The translations under genes and the position numbers were made by a program. Below are positions 50,560-62,488 of a stretch of DNA of 64,000 nt, in pieces. The notes below the pieces were generated by a model that did not search any database, had not been told where the DNA came from, and worked only from the letters and a program-made list of their open reading frames with translations. Source of the stretch: Tamarix chinensis (lineage: Eukaryota > Streptophyta > Magnoliopsida > Caryophyllales > Tamaricaceae). Within the stretch, counting starts at the first letter, position 1. Every line of letters starts with the position of its first letter. The stretch covers positions 141,578,859-141,642,858 of the forward strand of contig CM060171.1 in the NCBI GenBank assembly GCA_030549775.1, given 5' to 3'.

Positions 50560-51424
50560 GGATAGGATCTTTTGGGGTTAACCTTCTCGAGTTGGAGATT
50601 GGTAATAGCCTTTCCTTAGATTATAGTAATGTGTAGTAACTTAGTTTGTTTACCTATCCAAGAGCCAGTAAGGTTCCATGTTTACTCTATTATGATCTTT
50701 GGACTTCTTAGAGAGTATGCACACTTAAGAACTAGATAACTAATGTTAGATTTTACCCTTTGGTGCTAGGAACACTGGGATTACCCAAGAGGTAAATCTC
50801 TTATGGTCAGTTTTGGTTGTTATTAGATGTCTTCAGACTTATTTTCCAAGTAACCCTCCTGGTTAGGTTTTGCCTACTCAATAAGTAAAATTGGATTGTG
50901 TGTTTATGTGGTTAATAATTTAAGAGGCTTTTATAAATGGTGAACTAATATTTACCTTATCATTTAACTCATATGCGGTTGTATTTGATGTATTATAGTA
51001 ATTCTATAAATTATGATATTTTCCTTTTAAATATTGGATTACTTCGTTATTCCCTTGACTAAGATGTTATTATTTTAAACAGGGTTACAATGATCCATAA
51101 TGCATGCGAGACGAGTTGAGAGAGTAGTTTGGCTTCCAGAGTTCATCTTTTGATGGTATGTCGATTTCAATTGATTTCAAATAGAGTAGGGTTATTTAAT
51201 TTACTGATGTTTCATTAACTACTTTTGGTATTGTTATTTGACTTTATTATGGTATCCTATTATATGTGGAAATTTGTTATGGTTTTAATTTTAAACTTTA
51301 GCCTTAGCATCTTCTGTAAGCAGAACAATAGTGTTTACTTGCATTAGATGTGACAATAATACCCTCAGTTATATTAAGCTTCACATTATTTTCTAAGTAT
51401 TGTATATTTTAAAAATAGGAGTGT

Positions 51425-51428
<4 letters not shown>
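50560..51428 (+). mobile_element. LTR 3' region nested in the hAT-like element
   Basis: It ends AATAGGAGTGTTATA at 51428, a decayed GGGGTGTTACA, after TTTAGCCTTAGCATC and GATGTGACAATAATACCCTC, which correspond to the CCTTAGCA and GTGTGGCGGTAATGCCC blocks of the 6381-11368 LTR. The 5' start could not be placed. An (ATA)n run begins at the LTR end. Confidence 0.55.

Positions 51429-51460
<32 letters not shown>
51427..51460. repeat. (ATA)n microsatellite
   Basis: About eleven ATA units start directly at the decayed LTR terminus. Confidence 0.92.
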
Positions 51461-51990
51461 TAATAGAATTTTTATAATCTAATCTGATTAATGCTAATAT
51501 GATATTATAATAAAGTGAGAAGAATATAATCTCACTAGTTTTGTTTCATTTGTTGTTATATGAGTTGCATATTTTTGTTTACATAAAATTTCATTAATAA
51601 GATAGTTTATTGGTATTTATATATCAATTTATATAAGATAAAATATTACATTTGCGGATAAAATTTAATTTTAGTTTGAAGTAAGTTTGAAATTATATCT
51701 GGGTATGAGTCGAGTTTGAGTCAGGTCATTTCGGGTTGGATAAGTTCGGGTCAGGTTATTATTGGGTTTCTATCCAGGTATAGGTCAGGTCCGAGTCGAA
51801 TTATTTGTAGATTAGGTTATTTCGGTTTGGGTCATTTAGGATATAGGTCACTATCTGATTAATTAAATTTAGGTCAAATTCAAATTATTTTAGGTTTTTG
51901 AGTTGAGATTAGATTTAATTTTTTTGGTCCAAATCAAGTTTTAGGTCGGATCGGTGAGGTTAGGTTAGGTTTACGAGGTCTAGATAAAAG

Positions 51991-52960
51991 TAGCAAGACT
52001 TGTATATTAAATATATTATAAATTCATTGTATAGTAGAAGAAAAGTAGTTATGTGATCTTGTATTAAGTGGGCTAGAAAGAAATAATATATATTTTTAAG
52101 TAAAGAAGTACAAATTCAACTATACATTCATGTGTATATAGTTTGATTTGCAATGGAATAGTCAATCTAATGGCTCCAATTAAAATAATAAAAAAATTAA
52201 AATTTTCAAAAGTAAAGGGTGTAGGCACTACTACTAGCCTAGCTAGTACCTAACTTATGTGAAAACGTATGTATATCGATGACTACTACATAAGAAATTA
52301 TAACTTCTACAATAGACACACTTGCGGACAGCCATTTTTTTCAAGACCTTAGTTGATAGCAGTATAGCTGGGATATAGATAGAAAAAAAAAATCAAGGAC
52401 AGATGAAATGATGGTTCATGCAACAACAAAAGAAAAAACAAAATGCCATATAGTGGGGTAATGAGTTTATCGAAGAGCAATTGCCCTCAAGAAAAGAATA
52501 AAAATTTTACCTTGCATCGAAGTTAAATGCCAGCAATATGGCTCTACGACATCTTTTTTCCCGGTCCTCTTCCTATTTCTCTCACTTTTGTTTTGTATAT
52601 ACTCCTAAATCATATACCGACTTAACTTAACGAGTGATATAACATACGAAATTTGTTAGGACTAATAGATGATATATAATGGTCGGAATTAAAAAAGGCT
52701 AACTGAGTCATTCATAACTACGGGGACATAAAAGGGTACTTAATTAATTTTAATTAATTGATTAATTAATCTTTTCCTTTTTTCCCCAAGTCTATATTAT
52801 TCACTAATCTAAATGTAAATGTTAAACTACCAAATTAAATAATACTCAGTAAATTGTCCAAAAATTATTATTAATAATTATAACTTTATGCCTAACACCT
52901 TATTTATATATTCTAATAAATACCATTATTAATTAATTAGATAGTTAAAAATAACTAGGT
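51991..52960. other. AT-rich intergenic DNA, no gene recognised
   Basis: No frame or terminal repeat could be supported. TGATATAACATACGAAATTTG at about 52636 vaguely recalls an LTR 5' end (TGTAACACCCGAAATTT), and AGGTATTACAG near 52960 recalls an LTR end, but neither has a matching duplication. Confidence 0.45.
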
Positions 52961-53199
52961 ATTACAGTTTTAGCAAAGCATCAACCAACTGATCAGGCTT
53001 ATGACTAGTCTGTCAACGGCTCCCATCAACTAGTTTTCCTACACCAATTGGAATTTTTGCCTATTTTATATTATTTTCACTCAACTGGTTTCCCAAAATT
53101 TCTTTGATTGTTGGTGTAGTTTATTAGGGTTGACTTTCTTTCTTGGCATATGACCTTCTTGAATCATGATTAAAATAGGAATAATTGACCTATGTGTGG

Positions 53200-54360
53200 A
53201 TGTATGGTATAAAATTATGTGTTAGCCTTGAATAGGACATTCTTAGTTAAAGTGGAAGATAATGAAATTTTTTGGTGATTCCCCTTTATGGATCAACTGG
53301 TAGCTTTAGTCCACCTTACTTTTGAGTTGTGCTAACTGCTATATTAGGTTAATCGGTGGTTCTAATCCACTTTATCTTGAGTTGTACTAACTATCTATAT
53401 TAGGTTAGCTAGTGGTTTTAATCCACCTTATCTTGAGATGTGTTGGCTTTCTATATTAGGTGAACTAGTGATTTAAGTCCACCTTATATTAAGCTTTGTT
53501 AATTATCTATATTGGGTTAGCTAGTAGTTTTAGTCCACTTTATATTGAGTTGCACTGGCTATCTATATTAGGTCATTTAGTGGTCTTAATCCACCTTACT
53601 TTTGAGTTGTGTTAACTATCTATATTAGGTGAGCTATTAGTTTTAGTCCACTTTGTTTGCTATCTATATTAAGTTAGTTGGTGGTATAAAACTCATGTGT
53701 TAATTGTAGAAGTTGTGTAAATTATCTATATTGTATTCATTTGTGGTAGACAGTCCACCGAATTGAATATGGAATATGGTTATAGTATTTGATTTGAGTT
53801 GAGAATGTGACTATGAGATGTTTATGTATTTATGATAGCACATTATATGTACATAGGATATACCACTTTTATGGCATGCCCTATGTGTTGCATGTTACCT
53901 TTATAGAGGAGGAATTTTTTACTCAGCACATCGGTGTATTGATACTGCACTTGTAGGTAACTTGCTGTAAGTATCCGATGAGGATGATATTGATCTATAT
54001 GTTGATGTGTTTGGGCAAGAGTGAAGCTATTTGGGTTAAGACTTAGAGTATGAGTTATTCGGTGGAGCCTTTGTAATATTTTGTATTTCAGATATTTTGG
54101 ACTCTTGTGTCCCGTTTTTCTTTTTGTTGTATCTTTTTGGGAGTTGATCTCAACAACTTTATCATATAATATTATTATTGATTCTATTGTTCTCTATCTT
54201 GTGACTTGGTTGTGAATTGTTTTACCTTGCCCTTAGCATGAGAAAGGTATGGATACTAAATTTATATTGAAAGGGGCAATAACACCTAAGATTTTATTTT
54301 TTTCTTCCCAAATTATTAGTTTTAAACAAAAAAAAATTGTTCAAATTTTGGGGTGTTACA
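53200..54360 (+). mobile_element. LTR 3' portion with subrepeats
   Basis: It ends CAAATTTTGGGGTGTTACA at 54360. CCTTGCCCTTAGCATGAG and GGGGCAATAACACC near 54228-54290 align with the conserved 3' block of the solo LTR at 6381. From about 53290 to 53700, 55-65-bp units built on CTATCTATATTAGGTTAGCT, TAGTGGTTTTAATCCACC and TTGAGTTGTGTTGGC are repeated about six times. The 5' boundary is approximate. Its last 540 bp plus flanking DNA are duplicated at 54869-55875. Confidence 0.65.
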
Positions 54361-55875
54361 CTTAACTAATTTATTATCTAGGTTAATCTATAAAATATTG
54401 ATATTAGATCTTGACAAATATCTCAAACTTTTGTGATATACCTAACCACTTATATTGTTTTAAGAATTAAAACCATGATGTCACCTCATAAAATTTCAAC
54501 TTGTGGATACACTCATCATACTTAACTTTTTTCACCCCAAAACTATAGAATTAAAGTATAAGGACAAGAGTATCCTTACACACTCCTAAACACCTTAAAA
54601 CTTCCAAAAATCATAATAAATCTCATACAACTCCAGACGCTATATATTATATGTTAAATTTTAAGTAAAGGACCTGATGAATATAATGGTAAACCTAGAT
54701 TTTAAAAAAATCTAATTGAAATGATAGGATTACCCCTAAATCTAAGATATACCCAAAAATTCACAGTTCCAAAATTAGGCCTATTTAACATAAATTCACA
54801 CATAAGCTTATACATACAAATATACATGTAATGAAATACTTGATACCAAATTTTATGTTATTATCATGTTTATATATTTATGATAGCACATTATGTGTAC
54901 ACATGATTTACCACTTTTATGACATGCCCTATGTGTTGTATGTTGCCTCTATAGAGGAGGAATAATTTACTCAGCATATTGATGTATTGATACTACACTT
55001 ATAGGTAACTTATTGTAGGTATCTGATGAGGATGATATTGATATATATGTGTTGATGTGTCCTGGCAAGTGTAAAGCTTTTCGGGTTGAAACTTAGAGTA
55101 ATGAGTTATTCGGTGGTGGTTTTGGAATATTTTGGACTTTTGTATCCCATTTTCTTTTTTATTGTATCTTTTCAAGATATAATCTCCAAAATTTTATCTT
55201 ATACTATTATTATTGATTCTATTGTTCTCTATTTTGTGACTTGGTTGTGAATTTTTTTACCCTACCCTTAGCATGAGAAAGGTATGGATACCAAATTTGT
55301 ATTGAGAGTGGAAGTTACACCCACAAGTTATGTTTTTTCTTCCCAAATTAGTAGTTTCAAACAAAAAAATGTTCAAAATTTGGGGTGTCACACTTAACTA
55401 ATTTACCATCTAGTTTAATATACAAAATATTGATAGTAGATCTTAACAAATTTCTCAAACTTTTGTGAAATACCTAACCACTTATATTTAGATTAAAGAA
55501 TTAAAACCATAATGTCCCCTCATAAAATTCCACCTAGAGAATACACTCATCATACTCAACTTATTTCATCCCAAAATTATAGAATAAAAGTAAAAGGACA
55601 AGAATATGCTTATATACTCTTAAGCACCTTAAAACTTCCAAAAATCATAATAAATCTCATATAATTCCAGACCCTACATATTATATGTTAAATTTTAAGT
55701 AAAGGACCGAATGAATATAATGGTAAAATTAGACTTTACGAAAAGCTTATTGAAATGATAGATTTACCTCTAAATCTAAGACATACCCAAAAGTTCTCAA
55801 TTCCAATCTTAGACCTAATCAACAGAAATTCACACATAAGCTTATATACACAAATATACATGTAATGAAATATTT
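53821..55875 (+). repeat. Tandem duplication, period about 1.05 kb
   Basis: The segment starting TTTATGTATTTATGATAGCA at 53821 recurs as TTTATATATTTATGATAGCA at 54869, a period of 1048. Both copies contain an LTR 3' end (54360 and 55392) followed by the same flank, CTTAACTAATTTA. The duplicated unit therefore includes DNA on both sides of the LTR terminus and arose after LTR insertion. Copies differ by scattered substitutions and small indels. Confidence 0.88.
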
Positions 55876-57653
55876 AATTAAAATTAAGGCAACCAAAATC
55901 ACCATAAAAGGCCTAATGGTCAAGAACTAGAATAAGGGATACAATAGTCATTTCTCATCCAAACTTCAAGATATTCAACGTTAAGCTTAAACACATTAAT
56001 ATACAAATGAAAATCATTCTTAAAAAATAGAACCCAACTTAAGAATATAGTAAAAATCTTAAATAACACAAATATTATATATTCGCAATAAACTAAATAA
56101 GGCATTTCTCACATAAAATCATAAGTATAACTAAAATCCATGCTTAACACATAAAACATATTCTCATGCTTTTATTAAACTAAAGATACCAAGATGCTTA
56201 GAATTTAAATAAATAAACATTTAGCACAAAAAATGGTATTTCTAAATAGTAAATCATATCACCAAGATCCTATACACTAAAGCACAAAAGGAAACCAAGC
56301 TAAGCACACTATGTTAGATTCTTGTTCGCTTTTGCAAAAAGATTAGAGATTTAGCTTACAAAAATATTATTGACAAAAATAAAAGAAATGAAGTAAAAGA
56401 TGAGGAGAAGGATTTAAGCTCTTATCTTGCAAGAATGTAACTTTGAGTAAGGATAACCAAGATTTTCCACCAACTTTAAACACTTAGACAAGTGTTAAAA
56501 AAAAAGAAACCAAGGTAAATTAGGAAGTTAAAGGAAAAGAAACAAGAGGAGAAAAGAGGGAAGAATAAAAGGTAAACACGGCAACAGAAAATGCTGTAAC
56601 AAATGAAGAATAGGAGGCAAACACAACATTAGTAGTAGTAACAAAAAAACATAACAATGGAGGGGATATCAAAGGTAAAAAACATGAAAGAAAAAAGCAA
56701 GGAAATGAACAATTAATGAAGGGAGAGTGTTGGAGGGATTAAATCAAGAAAAATTAAGAAGAGAAATGAAGAAAAACAAGCTCTAGTAGTAGCGACAACA
56801 ATCAAACAAAATTAGAAAAACAAGAAAGCAAAAAGGGAGAAAATTCTTGAGGCAAATGCATGGAAAATGGAAATCAAATGAAAAGGAACTATAGCATGAG
56901 GATAGGATTTTGGTTGGTAATAAGTGGTGAGGAGGGATGGTGTGGTAGCTTTTACAATAATTAAAAGAAGAACAATCATGATAGAGTGTAGGAGAAAGAG
57001 TATACAAGATATTATGACAAAAAAGGCACGATAAGCCAAAATTTGGATTGATTGAATAAGCAAAAACCAAAAATTTGTTTGAATTTAGTTAGGGGAATCA
57101 TGGAGTTTTAATTGGTAGATAGGGGTGATTACAATAAAATATATGTAATTAAATTGTTGTGGAATTCATATAACTAGTGTTTACTAGGAAAAATAGCAAA
57201 TAAATCTCAAAAATCACAAAAAATAGTAATTTTTGTAGAATAATTTTAGAACCACAAATATAGGGAAAAACATTTGTTATCGAAAAAGATCTGAAGCCAA
57301 AACAAATTAAATGAGTGAAATTGAAAAAATCATCTAACTATGTAAATTTTTTTTTTTCAATTTAACAATTCAAAGGAAATAAACAAATGTGGATCGAAAG
57401 GAGTGAATGAATGAGAATAGAATATTTTAGAATGATCAATAAACATCATTATCCAAAGTAGTTAGGTTAGAGAAACATCTATTACATAAGAAGTTAGCAA
57501 AAGTCTTCGTTTCTGTGCTTGGTTTTTTTTTTTTGTTCCTCCTTTCTTGGCCACTATGCTGGTTGTCATTTTTGTATGTTATTTTTATTATGGATGCATG
57601 TGATGGAGGAGGGACACTTTCACCCTATGTGGGCCTTTGATTGAGGAGTTTGT
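55876..57653. other. AT-rich DNA with a GA-rich zone, no gene
   Basis: The stretch at 56380-56900 is strongly purine-rich on the plus strand (CT-rich on the minus strand), as in the LTR leader zones elsewhere, so an old minus-oriented LTR body is possible. No termini were found. Overlapping minus frames of 83-95 codons here are Phe/Leu/Ser-rich artefacts of the CT-rich strand. Confidence 0.45.
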
Positions 57654-58598
57654 TGTAACACCCCAAAATTCACTACTTTTTTTTAAAGCGGAAGTAATTA
57701 AATTAAAACCCATGAATTCTAGAGATGTTACCGCCACACTTAGTACCAAACCAGTTCTCTCCAACCGTTTCAGTACCAAGTGCTAAGGCTAAGAAAAGAT
57801 TTACATTAAACTTAAACCAACATTTCATAAAAGAACTCGAAAGATCATACATTAAAAATCAAAGTACGCATAAAAGTTTATAAATAATAATAAGATGGAA
57901 ATCAGAGTACATGGTTAAAATTCCAGAGAAAGAAGAAATAACACTTTCATAAGATCAAAGCTTCATCTAGAAAACTCCATACAAGGTAATAAAATAAAAA
58001 GGATATATCCGATACAAAAGAAATAACAAAAGGAAATAGAATCACATAAAGGCTGAAATATGACCACAACTCTCTCGAACTTTGAGCCAAAACATGCTCA
58101 ACACTCAGCCCCGCTGGATGTCTTGCCACCTGTACAACTTAGAAGGGCATACTACTCGTGGGAATGAGAAGCACCCATGAAAAGGGTGATCAGTACGCTA
58201 CGTACTGAGTAAGGTAACCGAGCACTAAGACCAACACATAAGCACATAAAATAATATAAAAGAAATAAAAGAGGATAATCCATCATGATAACATAATAAC
58301 GAACAATCATTTGGGTTCATGCATAAAGGCCCATTTAGTCCGGATTAAATTATTTAATTAATCTCTAATTAGAACTCATTTTACACCATGCTTTTTATCA
58401 AAACCATACGAGTACGGGAACCCCACTATTATAGCCGGTGGACCAAAAACACAAAGGGCATAAAGCTCCTGACCACTATTATAGCCGGTGGACCGAAAAT
58501 GCATAGGGCATAAAGCTCCTGACCACTATTATTCGTCGGTGGACCGATCTGGCCCCTTCTCGCACGGTGTTCCACTGTAAGTAATTAGTGTCTTTCCT
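57654..58598 (-). mobile_element. Truncated LTR 3' end, minus orientation
   Basis: It starts TGTAACACCCCAAAATTC at 57654. AAAGCGGAAG, TTACCGCCACACTTAGTACC and TGCTAAGGCTAAG are the reverse complement of the 11220-11340 block of the solo LTR at 6381. GATCAGTACGCTACGTACTG (58188-58207) and two 54-bp units with CACTATTATAGCCGGTGGACC (58423-58560) match its subrepeat zone. Similarity stops near 58598, so about 0.95 kb of the 3' side survives. Confidence 0.78.
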
Positions 58599-59425
58599 AT
58601 GTCTAGACATTTTGGGATGCTTCTTTTAGCAGGTGTGTTGGAAGAGAGTACCAAACAACAATGATAATTTGTTTAGGCTTTTGCTGGTCTGGTATGGTGT
58701 TGTGGGTGGTGTAAGAAAAAATTCGGAGAGATTAAAGGATGTATGGAGAATAATATGGCTAGATGCAGTATGAGCAATCTGTATCAATGCGTATAAGCAA
58801 AAATAGTATTTTAGTATTTTAGTTTGCTCACGAAATGTTACTAGCTATCCAAATCTATTTATTATCTTTTATTTTATTTATTAAAAATGTTTCGTGCATA
58901 TATTTTGAGTGCATGTTTGGAGAGGAGATATCGGTTCTTCATTGGATTTTGCAGTGAGTTATTTTTATTTTACTTAGAAAATAAATTTATTAAAAATAAT
59001 ATAAAATTTAAAAATTATTGTTGAAAAATAATTATTTCAGTTTAAAACGGTTATCCTAACATACAGAAGATAATTTTAATAATATTTTGATTAATAAAGT
59101 TTATGTTTTAGTCTAAGTAATGTTCAAATTTTAAGATTAATTATAAATTAATCATGAAAAGCATAAATTTCATGTTATTGTGAATGGTGTATTGCCGCCA
59201 GCAACTGCACGCTCATCCTTCGTACATATATATATCCCTTTAATTTGAAGATGCCACGGATAACAATTGAAGACCACTTGCATATACGTAATTATACTAT
59301 GCGCAGGGATTATGCCCGTGTTAATCTGTATCATTGATAAGATAGCTCGCATGAGAAATCTGTCGGAGCAAGATAACCAAAAAAAAAAGGTAAAATAAAA
59401 TAAAAACCAAAAAACTATTCGATGA
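58599..59425. other. Unique AT-rich DNA upstream of the sulfotransferase
   Basis: No coding frame, repeat or element end was recognised. It may include distal promoter sequence of the gene starting at 59840. Confidence 0.5.
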
Positions 59426-59515
59426 TTTTGACTTACCAGTGAAGACAATTGGTTCGCGAATTTTTTCAACACTCTTTTGACTTACAAGTGAAGACAATTG
59501 GTTCACGAATTTATC
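59426..59515. repeat. 49-bp tandem duplication upstream of the sulfotransferase
   Basis: TTTTGACTTACCAGTGAAGA and its continuation at 59426-59466 recur at 59475-59515 with a few substitutions. The two copies sit about 325-410 bp before the start codon. Confidence 0.88.
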
Positions 59516-59548
59516 AAAGGATGGGAATTCCGATCCTATATCTATACT

Positions 59549-59594
59549 ATAGGCAAGTGGTCACCGTCATATAGTGGTGACCGTAGTTGCCTAT
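59549..59594. promoter_or_regulatory. Inverted repeat upstream of the sulfotransferase
   Basis: ATAGGCAA-GT-GGTCACC (59549-59565) is mirrored by GGTGACC-GTAG-TTGCCTAT (59576-59594), with a 10-base loop. It can form two stacked helices of 7 and 8 bp with a small internal bulge. It lies about 245 bp before the ATG. It could be a regulatory palindrome, an RNA hairpin in a long 5' leader, or a small foldback relic. Function is not shown. Confidence 0.6.
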
Positions 59595-59839
59595 TTTGTA
59601 TGTCAAACGTTACATTAAAATCCTCTCATTTTTGGTAAGAGGCCAATCAGTGACGGAATTCGAATGGTTGTCCTTATGCAAGCCACACAAAGGTAGAAGA
59701 CGTTCCCGCGCGTCTCAGCGACAAGATCTTGGTAATCCTCCTCATATTAGTTATCAAATTCCAAAATTTGCAAGATTATAACCATTCATCTAAATAATTA
59801 ATCTATCCTCATAATTATCTTGGAGCTAGGTTAATTATC

Positions 59840-60871
59840 ATGAGTTTCGAAAAAAACTCTGAAGTTACCCGGTCTGTTGGAGAAGAATCATATGATGATT
59901 TTATTCAATACGAGGGATTTTGGTACACTCCACGGATCTTAGAAAGGGTTAAAGTGGTACAAAAGGAATTCGAGGCCGATGATTCTGACATCATCTTATG
60001 CAGTTTTCCAAAATCAGGCACCACATGGCTCAAGGCTCTAGCTTTTGCGATCATGTTTAGGAGGGCAAAGGCTAAGGCGAAGGTAATCAATGACTATGAT
60101 CCAACTAGTACTAATGATGGTACCACTGCCACAACACGCACCGACACTTTAGAAAATCCTTTAATGGCACTTAATCCACACCAATGTATCAAGTTCCTTG
60201 AGTCTGCTCCGGAAACAAAATCTCAGAACTTGAATCCAAGTCTCTCCCCATTCATGAAACACCTCGGACGACGGATTTTAGCCACTCATATACCTTACAC
60301 ATCATTACCTAAGTCCGTAACTGAATCTAGATGTAAAATCGTCTACATTTATCGGGATCCAAAAGATGTTGTGGTCTCTTTATGGAACTTTGGGCAAGGA
60401 GCCTTCCCACATTTTCAAGGGATCGCGTTTCAAGATATGTTTGAAAATTTCTGTCAAGGAAAGGAAAAGTTTTCACCGATTTGGGATCATGTGCTGGGGT
60501 TTTGGAAGGGTGCTAATAAGGGAGATGATAAGGTATTGTTCCTGAAGTATGAGGAACTGAAGAGCAAAACTTCATATTATGTTAAGAAGCTGGCTGAGTT
60601 CCTTGGCGAGCCTTTCTCGGCAGCAGAAGAAGAAAGTGGTGAAGTTGAAAAAATTGTTGAACTTTGTAGCTTGGAACATCTCAGCAACTTAGAGGCCAAT
60701 AAAAATGGAACCTTTTCTGGCATGGGTTATCCTCTTGGTTACGACAAGTTTTTTCGAAAAGGTCAAGTGGGAGATTGGAAAAATTATCTATCCGAGGAGA
60801 TGAAAGAAAGGTTGGAAAAAATTATTCAAGATAAGCTCAATGGCACTGGCCTGAACGTCATTGCTTCGTAA
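59840..60871 (+). CDS. Cytosolic PAPS-dependent sulfotransferase (plant SOT family)
   Basis: This is a single uninterrupted frame of 343 codons ending in TAA, within the usual 300-350 residue range of plant soluble sulfotransferases, many of which are intronless. The family transfers sulfate from PAPS to hydroxyl groups of small molecules such as flavonoids, brassinosteroids, hydroxyjasmonate or desulfoglucosinolates, in the cytosol. Visible motifs: PKSGTTW (57-63, 5'-phosphosulfate loop), THIPY with the predicted catalytic His150, YRDPKDVVVSLWNF (171-184; Arg172 and Ser180 for the 3'-phosphate), and RKGQVGDWKNYL (306-317). No signal peptide or membrane segment is present. Residues 74-104 form a Lys/Ala then Thr/Asp-rich loop that looks longer than usual. 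The first ATG gives a normal N-terminus. Substrate cannot be assigned. Confidence 0.96.
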   Translation: MSFEKNSEVTRSVGEESYDDFIQYEGFWYTPRILERVKVVQKEFEADDSDIILCSFPKSGTTWLKALAFAIMFRRAKAKAKVINDYDPTSTNDGTTATTRTDTLENPLMALNPHQCIKFLESAPETKSQNLNPSLSPFMKHLGRRILATHIPYTSLPKSVTESRCKIVYIYRDPKDVVVSLWNFGQGAFPHFQGIAFQDMFENFCQGKEKFSPIWDHVLGFWKGANKGDDKVLFLKYEELKSKTSYYVKKLAEFLGEPFSAAEEESGEVEKIVELCSLEHLSNLEANKNGTFSGMGYPLGYDKFFRKGQVGDWKNYLSEEMKERLEKIIQDKLNGTGLNVIAS

Positions 60872-61047
60872 GAGCAACATCATAAAATACACTACGGACA
60901 ATTGATTTGTCTACGCTACCATCATTTCCTTTAGTAATATGTTTTGTGTGTCAAAATAATTAGGGGCTTATTCCCCTCTTCGCGTTCGTGTGTTCGTACT
61001 TTCTTTGTTGTTTTCGCATGCTCTAGTTACTTTGTAATGATACCCTA

Positions 61048-61053
61048 AATAAA
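61048..61053 (+). promoter_or_regulatory. Candidate polyadenylation signal of the sulfotransferase
   Basis: AATAAA occurs 177 bases after the stop codon, preceded by T/G-rich sequence (TTTTGTGTG near 60942, TTTGTTGTTTTCG near 61003), as expected of plant 3' ends. Confidence 0.5.
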
Positions 61054-62348
61054 TTATTATGCCTTCATCGTTGATTAATTTTTGCATATTCCGTTCTTAA
61101 TTCCAACTTAAAAATATCAATAATTTTGAACTTAAATTTTATTGCTCTAGTAACCATTATTTTATATTGGTTTTGTTGCGTAAAGAATGCGAAGTGAGGC
61201 ATTCTCATGATGGGGTCTTGGATATATGTAGATGAGAGGCCGAGGGCGAGGTAGAAGGGGAGGGAGGAGAGAGAACACCAAAACATGCATGAAGTGATTC
61301 TATTGATTTTAGAATGCCACAAACGAAAATACTACTAGTATCATTTAGGATTTTAAAAGATCAAAAAAAAATTGTCTAATTCACTAAATATTTTCTATCA
61401 AATGGTGAAAAATATAGAAGAAAGAGTATTCTGAAAAAAGAAGTATAAACACAAACCTATAGACTTAAATAATGTGTTAGTGACAAAGTTGTTCAAATGA
61501 TCCAACAATTTTTTTTTATATAAAATATGGTATTAGATTTGCTCTATTTTAAATAATAATAATAACCCGTCTAGTCAAGAAAAAATTAAATGAACTAGAT
61601 ATTCAATTTGACAAATATATATCTTATGAACCAATCATAGATATAAATACATGTCATAATTGAAAATAAGATTGTGTCAAATTTTCATTTTTTAAAAAAC
61701 TTTAGAAATCATAATATATTGCTTGAGGGTCACTTATGACTTGTTGGTTACAAGATTCATTACAAGAACACTAATTTCACTACTAGAAATGAGGGTTTTA
61801 ACGACCAACAAATTTCGTCGTTAATGGCCAAATTTTGGTTGCTAAAGCTAATAACGACCAAAAAAATTGTTGGTCGTCAGTGGTCGTTATTGCTCCCTTG
61901 TTAAAGGCTTTAACGACCAACTAAAATTTTTTGGCCGCTAAAGCAATAACGACTACATATTATGTTGGTCGCTAATGCAATAGCAACGGCGTATAATTTT
62001 GGTCACTAAAAGTAATAACGACGAAACAAAGTATTGGTCGTTAAAAGTAATAACGACAACGTATGACGTTGGTCGCTAAAAGTAATAGCGACAACGTATA
62101 ATGTTGGTCGTTCAAAATAATAACGACGAATAAAATACACTGTCGTAAATAATATTAACGACCAATTTTTTTTATCTTAATTAAAAAAGTATCACACCAA
62201 TAATGACTAATTTTTCCGTCAATACTAAAATTCATTCATTATTTGCAACATAATTTATTAGTCGCAAATGGCATAATTATATATTCAATAATATATATAA
62301 TCAACATTTCAATATTCATCTATAACCCTACACCTATATGGATATACA

Positions 62349-62488
62349 TATATCCATTTCAATCTTTTGAAGACCTGTACATGTATGCGTACATATATCC
62401 ATTTCAATCTTCTCAAGACCTGTACCTATATACATGTATATATATCCATTTTGATCTTCTCAAATCATGTACCTGCATACATATATAT
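62349..62488. repeat. 46-47-bp tandem repeat, three units
   Basis: Units starting ATATCCATTTCAATCTT at 62349 and 62395 and a variant at 62442 each continue with GAAGACCTGTAC-like sequence and ATATA-rich ends. The open frame across them encodes the periodic peptide IYPFQS...DLY, which is a by-product of the repeat. Confidence 0.85.

Larger units (their letters stand above)
47838..51982 (+). mobile_element. GGGTCGGG-type hAT-like element carrying a nested LTR relic
   Basis: The left end is TAGAGGTGGAAAACG. The right end, reverse complemented, is TAGACCTCGTAAACC, with 10 of 15 identical. Flanking 8-mers are GATGAAAG (47830-47837) and GATAAAAG (51983-51990), 7 of 8. GGGT-rich zones at 47855-48160 and 51690-51975 face the same way. 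The interior holds TTA-rich DNA (48190-48610) and an LTR 3' end at about 50560-51428. At 4.1 kb it is the largest of the three family members, but no transposase was seen. Confidence 0.8.

Noticed and set aside
52283..52420. Possible CACTA-like end (CTACTACATAAGAAATT)
   Set aside because: It has no subterminal repeats, no partner terminus and too many differences from known ends.
59587..59781. 64-codon frame upstream of the sulfotransferase
   Set aside because: It has no recognisable domain and a different reading frame with stops before the ATG. It is more likely leader or promoter sequence.
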